From Pseudomonadota bacterium (lineage in GTDB: Bacteria > Chloroflexota > UBA5177), in NCBI GenBank assembly GCA_021324655.1, contig JAJPIP010000033.1:22966-86965 (forward strand): a DNA stretch of 64,000 bases, in the 5' to 3' direction. Below, one piece after another: positions 58,163 to 64,000 of this stretch. The notes beneath the pieces were generated by a model. The model saw only the letters and a program-made list of their open reading frames with translations. It was not told where the DNA came from and did no database searches. The translations under genes were made by a program, and so were the position numbers. The stretch's first letter is position 1. Every line of letters begins with the position of its first letter.

Positions 58163-58444
58163 GTGATTGCGACCGAAAGACAGCGGCAAGCGGCCGTGAG
58201 CTGGATCCAGTATTGGAAGGCGTCCGCCTCTGAAGGTGACCAGAGCTGGCTCGGCCAGGAGCAGGCGCAGGAAACGCTCATAGCGCTGCACACGCACGTT
58301 GACTCCTACGACAAAAGGGTGGTCCGCCGCGACGCCGGCCCGCTATTGAGTGAGAGCCGGCATTCGGGTGGGGCCGCTCCGGTCCTGCAGCCGGCTGGCA
58401 CCGTCCCGGCAGGAGGAATCCCATGTGGCCCTGGCTCGTCATAG
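58163..58444 (+). CDS. Small charged helical protein
   Basis: 93 residues from GTG with GGAGG upstream. ERQRQAAVSWIQYWKASASE and WLGQEQAQETLIALHTHVDS resemble the protein at 60396-60614 (AEQAQEYLTREVEHRDQVRE), so the two are probably paralogues. It overlaps the NfeD gene by 22 bases, and the last 20 residues are less convincing. Function unknown. Confidence 0.5.
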   Translation: MIATERQRQAAVSWIQYWKASASEGDQSWLGQEQAQETLIALHTHVDSYDKRVVRRDAGPLLSESRHSGGAAPVLQPAGTVPAGGIPCGPGSS

Positions 58445-58917
58445 CAGGACTCGCGGCCTTGGGCGAACTCCTGTCGTACGACCTGTTCCTCGCCCCGGTT
58501 GCGGTGGCCGCGCTCGTCGTTGCCCTCATCGCGCCGGTGTCCCCCTTCCCACTCCAGGTCGGCCTCTTCGGCACCCTCTCGCTCCTCGGGATCATGTTCT
58601 TGCGGCCGATCATCAGGCATGCGCTCGGCCTGGACAGCCGGCGCAGCGACACCGCGCCGGTCGGGCATGACAACGTTGTGGGACGGCGCGGAATCGTGAC
58701 TCAAACGGTGGACGCAGACAGCGGCCAGATTCGCATTGGCGAGGGTGAATTCTGGACGGCGCGCTCCTTTGACCCGACCCACACGCTCGTCGCGGGCGAG
58801 GCGGTGGAAGTTGTGGTCGTCGATGGGATCGCGGCACTGGTGGACGCCGCGCCGCCCCGTACCCCGTCGCGGGCAAACAGATCGCCCGCGTTGATAGAGA
58901 AAGGCATTGAATCATGA
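58423..58917 (+). CDS. NfeD-family membrane protein
   Basis: 164 residues: two or three helices (WPWLVIAGLAALGELL, LAPVAVAALVVALIAPV, LQVGLFGTLSLLGIMFL), then an OB-fold C-terminal domain GRRGIVTQTVDADSGQIRIG, EFWTARSFD and GEAVEVVVVDGIAALV. NfeD proteins pair with SPFH/stomatin proteins in membrane microdomain or stress functions, and the SPFH gene overlaps this one by 4 bases. GGAGGAATCCC precedes the ATG. Confidence 0.88.
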   Translation: MWPWLVIAGLAALGELLSYDLFLAPVAVAALVVALIAPVSPFPLQVGLFGTLSLLGIMFLRPIIRHALGLDSRRSDTAPVGHDNVVGRRGIVTQTVDADSGQIRIGEGEFWTARSFDPTHTLVAGEAVEVVVVDGIAALVDAAPPRTPSRANRSPALIEKGIES

Positions 58918-59885
58918 TTCTCGGACCCGCCATCATCGTCGCGGCTGTCGTCGTGCTGTTTGTCCTCGTCGTCGGCTTCAAGTCGATCCGCCTGGTGCCT
59001 CAGGCCCGTGTGGTGAACGTCCAGCGCCTGGGGCGCTACTTGAAGACGGCCGGAAGTGGTCCTGTCTTCGTCATCCCGTTCGTCGACAAGATCCTGCCAA
59101 CCATTGACCTGCGCGAGCAGGTGGTTCCCTTCGATCCGCAGGCCGTCATCACCTCCGACAACGTCGGGATCCAGGTGGCAACGGTGGTCTACTACCAGAT
59201 CATTGACGCCAAGAAATCAGCCTATGCAGTGGCGAACCTGGTGGGCGCGATGGAACAGTTGACGATCACCACGTTGCGAAACGTCATCGGCGGGCTGACG
59301 CTCGACAAGACCTTGACCAGCCGGGAAGACATCAACGCCAAGATGCGGGCGGCGCTGGATGAAGTCACGGAGGGATGGGGCGTCCGGGTGACCAGGGTAG
59401 AGCTAAAGGACATCATTCCGCCGCGGGACGTCCAGCTCGCTATGGAGAAGCAGATGCAGGCCGAGCGCGAGAAGCGTGCCGCCGTGCTGAGAGCCGAGGG
59501 TGAGAAGCAGGCTTCGATCCTGTCGGCGGAAGGCAACAAACAGGCAGCAATCTTAACCGCAGAGGGCAAGCGGCAGTCGCTGATCTTGCAGGCTGAGGGC
59601 GATGGCCAGGCACTTATAACGGTGCAGAGGGCGCAAGCGGAGGCAATCGAGGTGGTCTTCGCCGCCCTGACGACATCCCATGCCACGCCCGAGATCCTGA
59701 AGTACCTCTATATACAGGCTCTCCCCAAGATGGCTGAGGGGACAGCAAACAAGCTGTTCGTGGTTCCCTCCGAGCTCCAAAACATCGCCAGCCTGGGAGG
59801 CACGCTGTCGGCCGGTGCCGAGAACGGCCATGCAACACCAAAGACGCACCCACCAGCTCTGGCGGGCGATACGACCATCAGCTAG
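58914..59885 (+). CDS. SPFH/stomatin-family protein (slipin)
   Basis: 323 residues: an N-terminal membrane helix (2-20), then the SPFH domain KSIRLVPQARVVNVQRLGRY, VIPFVDKILPTIDLREQVV and GWGVRVTRVELKDIIPPRDV, then a coiled coil with repeated AEGEKQA/AEGNKQA/AEGKRQS units (190-230), and a tail LKYLYIQALPKMAEG. Such proteins oligomerise at the membrane and scaffold protease or NfeD partners. The repeated AEG units are typical of the family. Coupled to NfeD. Confidence 0.93.
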   Translation: MILGPAIIVAAVVVLFVLVVGFKSIRLVPQARVVNVQRLGRYLKTAGSGPVFVIPFVDKILPTIDLREQVVPFDPQAVITSDNVGIQVATVVYYQIIDAKKSAYAVANLVGAMEQLTITTLRNVIGGLTLDKTLTSREDINAKMRAALDEVTEGWGVRVTRVELKDIIPPRDVQLAMEKQMQAEREKRAAVLRAEGEKQASILSAEGNKQAAILTAEGKRQSLILQAEGDGQALITVQRAQAEAIEVVFAALTTSHATPEILKYLYIQALPKMAEGTANKLFVVPSELQNIASLGGTLSAGAENGHATPKTHPPALAGDTTIS

Positions 59886-59922
59886 CCATCCGGCCCCGGC
59901 GGCTAGTAAGAAGGAGCGCCCC

Positions 59923-60399
59923 ATGGAGCAGCAGGTCCTTGATATCGAGACGGGCATGGCGGTTTACGGAGGGAATGGACAGATCATCGGCACCGTGAGC
60001 GAGACCGCAGACTTCGGATCCAGCCGGCCACAACCCGCAGCCCACTCAGCTGGTGGGCCAGTACCTCCGGCACAGAGCGGAATCGGGTACGTCAATGTTG
60101 CGTGCCACGGCAGGAAGGATCTGCGTGTACCGTTTCATGGCATCGAGCAGGTCATCTCGAGGCGGGGGGTGTACCTGACCACGAGCATGGTCGACGAGCT
60201 TCGTCGCGGAATCAACTCGCCCCACCAACAAGCAGACGTGGTCGCTGTGCCGCAACAGCGGGACCGGTGCCTCGGGCGTCGTCGCCGGAAGCTCGGCCCG
60301 CCTCGGCGATGGCGGCTGTGGCGACCGCTCCCCTGGCCCGCATGGGGACAATCTGAGGCACGGGAAGCACCAGTGGATGTCGATCGGAGAGAGCCATGA
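59923..60399 (+). CDS. PRC-barrel/DUF2171-like protein
   Basis: 158 residues from ATG 59923, which AAGGAGC precedes. Barrel-like strands: QVLDIETGMAVYGGNGQIIG, GIGYVNVACHGRKDLRVPFH and GVYLTTSMVDELRRG, in DUF2171/PRC-barrel order, then a basic tail (GRRRRKLGPPRRWRLW) of different composition that may be frame-altered. It follows the SPFH gene by 37 bases. Its stop overlaps the next start. Confidence 0.55.
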   Translation: MEQQVLDIETGMAVYGGNGQIIGTVSETADFGSSRPQPAAHSAGGPVPPAQSGIGYVNVACHGRKDLRVPFHGIEQVISRRGVYLTTSMVDELRRGINSPHQQADVVAVPQQRDRCLGRRRRKLGPPRRWRLWRPLPWPAWGQSEAREAPVDVDRREP

Positions 60400-60614
60400 G
60401 CGACCGGCTGTATCTCGAGTACAACGCCGCGATCGGGGCTGTGATGTCGGCACGCAAGCAGTATGCGGATGCCTGCGAGCACCAGGGAGCGGACAGCTGG
60501 GCAGCGGAGCAGGCGCAGGAGTATCTGACCCGCGAGGTCGAGCACCGAGACCAGGTGCGGGAGCGCTATGACGCGGCCGCTCGCACTCGCCCGCCTGGGG
60601 ACCGCGATGGCTGA
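60396..60614 (+). CDS. Small charged helical protein, paralogue of 58163
   Basis: 72 residues: LYLEYNAAIGAVMSARKQYA, then AAEQAQEYLTREVEHRDQVRE. It is coupled at both ends by ATGA-type overlaps. It shares the WxxEQAQE core with the 58163 protein. No family is recognised; possibly part of the same stress cluster. Confidence 0.55.
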   Translation: MSDRLYLEYNAAIGAVMSARKQYADACEHQGADSWAAEQAQEYLTREVEHRDQVRERYDAAARTRPPGDRDG

Positions 60615-60810
60615 GGAGTATGAGAACTTTGCGGCTCGGGAAGCAGAGGCACGCCGGGCAGTCGAACGTTGGGAAGCGGAGGGCGGCTCGCAGGAGGCCG
60701 AGCAACCAGCGGAACCGAAACCTGACGACACGCCTGGCGCGGAACAGACCGGCTCGCAGGAGGAGTTCGGCGGGGGAAGGCATCATCGCCGCGATTCCAG
60801 AGAGGAGTAA
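60607..60810 (+). CDS. Small acidic protein
   Basis: 67 residues from ATG 60607, overlapping the previous stop: EEYENFAAREAEARRAVERW, then a Pro/Glu/Gln-rich disordered tail and HHRRDSREE. No function can be assigned. Confidence 0.45.
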   Translation: MAEEYENFAAREAEARRAVERWEAEGGSQEAEQPAEPKPDDTPGAEQTGSQEEFGGGRHHRRDSREE

Positions 60811-60813
60811 ACC

Positions 60814-61053
60814 ATGAACGAGGCCTCAGTCCGACGGATGCAGCTCCGGTACCTCGCCGGGCGCGTGGCAAGCGCGCGTGCTGCGGTGGCTCAGCAAACG
60901 ACCGACAAAGAGTCGGTGATCGGGCGCGACGGTGCAGCGCATCCGCGGGCAATCAGGGCGAGCCGGCGTCTGAGCCGGACTCAGAGCGCGTATCGTGCTC
61001 TCTCCGCGACCTATCGCCGCCGGCAACGGAAGGACGCACGCTGGGAGCGCTGA
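60814..61053 (+). CDS. Small basic protein
   Basis: 79 residues, very Arg/Ala-rich: RRMQLRYLAGRVASARAAVA and SRRLSRTQSAYRALSATYRR. GAGGAG lies 6 bases before the ATG. It could bind nucleic acid by charge, but no family is recognised. It is the last gene before repeat D; the gap 61054-61729 otherwise contains repeats D and F only. Confidence 0.5.
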   Translation: MNEASVRRMQLRYLAGRVASARAAVAQQTTDKESVIGRDGAAHPRAIRASRRLSRTQSAYRALSATYRRRQRKDARWER

Positions 61054-61256
61054 GCAGGAAGGGGCGTATGAGCCTTCGAGGCTGCCGTTGAACGGCGGCC
61101 GCGTCGCGAGAGTCTCAGACCGCCGCGCCGCCAAGTCGGGCGACAATGCTGAACAGGCGGCGGCTCAGCTGGTGGTAGTCGTCTGACCATCCATCGTGAG
61201 GGGGCCAGGAGGTCGGCTTAGAACGCGTGCAACGGGCCGAGTTGAAAGGCGCCCGT

Positions 61257-61457
61257 CTGACCACAATTTGACCACATTTTGTGGTGTTCGCCGGCAACCG
61301 CGCCTATTCGCAGCTGTCTGACCGACCAAAACAATTGGCTTGGAGAAGCGGCAGCGAACAGGACCGAATACCCGCGAACAAGGGCGAAAATGGGCAGCAC
61401 CAAACGTCGGACCTGGGTGTCGGGGGTGTCGGGGGTCGAATCCCTCCAGGTGCGCCA
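61257..61457 (+). repeat. Integration-site repeat D ending in a tRNA 3' end
   Basis: It matches repeat A over its whole length: TCTGACCACAATTTGACCAC start, CCAAAACAATTGGCTTGGAG, AGCAGCGAACAG, then the tRNA end 61405-61457. The variable region carries a 10-base tandem duplication (GTGTCGGGGG twice), and one T-loop base is missing. A partial copy F (CGCAACTGGGTGTCGGGGG) lies at 61513-61531 and is followed by the same tail as repeat E. Confidence 0.72.
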
Positions 61458-61729
61458 TTGTTTGCTGGTATTCGCCCATGATCGGGAAACGCCCCAATTG
61501 ACACGCAGTCACCGCAACTGGGTGTCGGGGGCTCGCACCAGCGAGAAATCGACGCCTGCTCAATGTCCTTCGTCATTCCTGCCCCTCTATCCAGGAGCCG
61601 CAGCTGGGAGGCCGGGGAGAGGACGGAGGTAATCCGCCCGTTCAGCACCATCTAGCACCTTGCAGACGGATGAACAACAAGTGCTCATGAGAAGCTGCAC
61701 ACGTCGCTCGCGCCGTTTCACGGCTGGCC

Positions 61730-61987
61730 TCATGTCCCGGTGATCTCGTCCAGGACCTCCAGATCGACAAACTCCGGAGGGCCCGCCAGGACCTCTGCCA
61801 TCAAGGCATTCAACTTCTGCAGCCCTTCCGCCCTACGCGGGTCCTGCTCTGGGGCGCGCGCCTTCTCCTCGCTCTCGAATACGCTCAGCACGTAAATCGC
61901 GTCGGGGTCTCGTTGGTCGCGCATCACCAGCGTGTGGAGCGGCTGGAGTTGATGGGCCACTCCAAACCGTCGCCGTAGACGGACCAT
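61730..61987 (-). pseudogene. ABM-domain (quinol monooxygenase-like) remnant
   Basis: The second half of an antibiotic-biosynthesis-monooxygenase-type ferredoxin fold: LHTLVMRDQRDPDAIYVLSV-FESEEKAR, then a helix with AEVLAGPPEFVDLEVLDEIT. The first strand and helix expected before it are not in this frame, so the 5' end is lost or frameshifted. The gap 61988-62401 shows no gene I can support. Confidence 0.4.
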
Positions 61988-62401
61988 CGGTCCTCGAAGC
62001 CTGAGGACGACTCAGCACAAAGAAGCGGTCAGTGAAACTCCACACGTAGGTCGACTTCTCGACGTGAAGCCAGCTCTGAAGACCCTCGGGCTGTCCCGGT
62101 TCTGTAAGCCCAAACAACCGTACCGTGCTGTTAGGCATCTGCCCCTGCACGGTCAATGGGTCACCTGTGCCCGCGAGGGAGTGGAACTGGAGCGCTCAAC
62201 CCTGGCGGACGGGGTTGGGCAGATGGCGGCCTTGCTTACTTTGCTCTCTGAAGCCATTGCCTCGTAAGTGCGAGACGGCAGAGCGTTACATGCCGACCAT
62301 AGCTTACGGGTTCCTTAGTGGTCCGTCAGATGTAATCCGGCCCGTGGTAGCGGAGCCGCGAAGTCGGTGATGTGAGCATCCGCGTCGCCGTCCCTATGGA
62401 C

Positions 62402-63893
62402 CTACGCGCCCTCCTCCAGGGCGTAGGCTACCGCCCGTTCGACGGTCATTGCCTGGCCCTCGGCCCAGGCAGTGGCAAAGCGTGCTTCCCCCACGGCAGC
62501 ACGAGCCAGCCCCAGCCACCCATCGCTCTCGCGCCGATTGGCTGGCCACACCGAGCTACCAACGATCACCTCCATCTCCATCGCAGCGGCCTGCAGCCGG
62601 ACCGCGCGCTCGAGCTGTCCTGAGTCTGCGTCGACGCCTGCGAGCGTATAGAGCATCTGAGGCATTGGCCCCAGATCCCCGATCTCCCTCAATGCGATGA
62701 CACTCTCGAGGAGCAGAGCCCGTGCCTCGACCAGGCTGCCTCGCCCCCGCGCCACGCGCCCCATTCCGCCGAGCACTAAGCCAACCATCCGACGGTTACC
62801 AATCTGTCGGTACAGCGCCAAGCTCTGCTCGTTCAGCGCCCAAGCCGCCTCCAGGTCCTGGTCACCCTCCAGGGCAAGAAGGCCTCGGTGATGGAAGATA
62901 TTGGCGACCTGCGGGGTATTGCCTTGCTCGCGCGCAAGCGCCAAGCCCTCCTCCAGTGCTGATCGGGCCGCCGCATAATCGTCCTGCACCCGTGCCGCGA
63001 AGCCGAGAGCGCCCAGCGTCCCAACAAGCACGCTTGGGTCGCGGACCTGGCGCGCCAGGGCCACGCCGTCATCGAGATAGGCGCGGGCCGCCGGGTAGTC
63101 CCCTTGACGCAGGGCCAGAATGCCGATTCGCTCGAGGAGCTTTGTGCGCAGGGAGGCCAGCTCTGGCCGCGTGGCCAGGGCTAGGACTGCGGTACCCACC
63201 GCCCGGCCTTCCCGGCAGTGGCCACGGAAGTACCAGAAGAACGAGAGGCTCCATGCGAGGCGCAACGCAAACTCGGTATCCCCACGCTCGATGACCCAGT
63301 GCAGGGCAGCACGCAGGTTGTCGTGATCGCGCTCCAGTTGATCGAGCCTGCGTAACTGCTCGGGACCATGGAGATGGCGATTGGCCTCATCGGCAAGATC
63401 CAGGAAGTGCCGGGCGTGCGCCGCCCGAATCTCCTCTCCCTCGCCCCGCACCTCCAGCTTCTCTCCTGCATACTCCTGGATGGTCTCGAGCATCGAGAAC
63501 CGTGGCTCGTCCTCTCCCTCCTGCCGCACCAGACTCCCGTCGACCAGCGATGCCATGCCTTCCAGCAAATCCAGCTCGCCGTCGCCATCGCAGGCCGCCT
63601 CTGCCGCCTCAAACGTCCATCCACCTGCGAAGATCGAGAGCCGGGCGAAGAGCACCTGCTCGGCAGGAGTCAGAAGGGAGTAGCTCCAGTCAATTGCTCC
63701 CCGCAGGGTCTGCTGCCTGGTCGGTCGGTCCCTCGCTCCTCCTGTTAGGAAGGTGAGCCTGTTCGACATACGTTGGAGCAATGCCTGTGGAGGGAAGAGC
63801 TTGATACGAGCAGCAGCAAGCTCAATGGCCAGTGGGAGCCCATCCAGGCGAGAGCAGATCTCGGCGACGGCAGGCGCGTTGTCGTCCACCAAG
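62402..63893 (-). pseudogene. NB-ARC/TPR regulator, 5' part removed by an IS element
   Basis: About 496 residues of the C-terminal part of a protein like that at 46843-49140: LVDDNAPAVAEICSRLDG, LPLAIELAAARIKLFPPQAL, RQQTLRGAIDWSYSLLTPAE, then TPR-like repeats (LEEGLALAREQGNTPQVANI and others). The helix-turn-helix and Walker motifs are missing: the frame stops aligning at 63893, where an IS3-type end begins. The gene is cut and unlikely to work as a regulator. Confidence 0.75.
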
Positions 63894-64000
63894 TGGACTT
63901 GACCCGGTTCGGTAGACACTCTGAAGCTTGGGGTCTGAAGATCCCGGAAGGATGCACCGATGCCGAAAAGTCATGCTCCCTACCCACCCGAGTTCCGCGC
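63894..64000 (+). mobile_element. IS3-family element, left end, runs off the window
   Basis: TGGACTTGACCCGGTTCGGT at 63894 has the TG-start and composition of IS3-family ends and is followed 66 bases later by an IS3-type OrfA start. It interrupts the NB-ARC gene. The other end lies outside the window. Confidence 0.55.
63960..64000 (+). CDS. IS3-family transposase OrfA, first codons
   Basis: MPKSHAPYPPEFRA is the typical start of IS3-family OrfA (a helix-turn-helix DNA-binding protein of about 100 residues whose N-terminus reads PPEFRAEAVRL-like). GGAAGGATG lies upstream. Only 13-14 codons are in the window. Confidence 0.6.
   Translation, partial: MPKSHAPYPPEFR

Larger units (their letters stand above)
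54263..61457. mobile_element. Putative 7.2-kb island between tRNA-end repeats C and D
   Basis: Bounded by two direct copies of the tRNA 3' end (54263-54307 and 61405-61457). It contains one tyrosine integrase (56248-57273), YihY, LapA, two PRC-barrel-type genes, NfeD, SPFH and several small proteins. Direct repeats of the tRNA end plus an integrase are the classical signs of an integrated island. The boundary call is inferred. Confidence 0.4.

Overview
The window is high-GC bacterial DNA from a chromosome or a large replicon. Gene content suggests a Gram-positive-like or monoderm lineage, most plausibly Chloroflexota of the Thermomicrobia type: several XRE/NB-ARC/TPR regulators, a DoxD-Rieske fusion, an ACR3 arsenite pump, a MerA/MerB operon with an ArsR-type regulator, a PHS-type phosphate transporter, and Shine-Dalgarno-led GTG/TTG starts. 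No rRNA or complete tRNA is present, so this placement is an inference.

Layout. (1) 1-11.7 kb: a one-direction block that looks like the replication and maintenance part of a plasmid or integrative element. It holds a short UvrD-like helicase, a CHC2/TOPRIM primase, SSB, a RadC-family protein, two coiled-coil proteins, and a Ycf46-like AAA / DUF1257 (Ycf35-like) / DUF2997 / radical-SAM cassette. An MFS protein with a ClpX-type zinc finger sits inside it on the other strand. (2) 11.7-20.5 kb: the radical-SAM gene ending that cassette is broken into three pieces. The first break is a 5.4 kb Tn554-like element with 13-bp terminal inverted repeats. It carries two tyrosine recombinases, an intact homologue of the gene it interrupts, and a secreted BNR/Ycf48-like protein. 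The second break is a 2.6 kb group II intron whose predicted removal restores the frame exactly. The intron carries a second small ORF inside domain VI. (3) 20.6-22.2 kb: a possible halocin-C8-like Cys-rich secreted peptide precursor, a small membrane partner and a divergent XRE regulator behind a perfect palindrome.

(4) 22.4-32.9 kb: heavy-metal and metalloid resistance. On the minus strand are a flavoprotein disulfide reductase, a glutaredoxin-like selenoprotein with an in-frame UGA and a candidate SECIS hairpin, an HMA-like protein and a membrane protein. On the plus strand are a MerT/F-like protein, MerA, MerB, a secreted protein, a membrane protein, a TlpA-like thioredoxin and an ArsR regulator. 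A second, frameshifted ArsR precedes ACR3 and ArsC. Two copies of an 89-residue membrane protein flank the region. (5) 33-41.2 kb: a phosphate block with a PHS transporter, Pit, a DUF47 (PhoU-like) protein and PhoB/PhoR, with lgt, an EmrB/QacA pump and a zinc-ribbon protein in between. Triple 11-bp direct repeats that look like Pho boxes lie upstream of the PHS gene and between the pit and phoB units. (6) 41.4-45.4 kb: a PadR pair, DoxD-Rieske plus a membrane partner, and a cation efflux protein.

(7) 45.5-61.5 kb: an accessory zone containing four copies of the 3' end of one tRNA (T-arm, acceptor strand and CCA) plus partial copies. Three of these sit at the end of a roughly 190-bp repeat. 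This is what repeated island integration at a tRNA gene leaves behind. Between the copies lie an NB-ARC regulator, a truncated TetR, a GNAT, a VapBC remnant, secreted and membrane proteins, an autoregulated wHTH pair, and a segment with a tyrosine integrase, YihY, LapA, PRC-barrel, NfeD and SPFH genes. (8) 61.5-64 kb: an ABM-domain remnant and an NB-ARC/TPR gene cut by an IS3-family element that runs off the window end.
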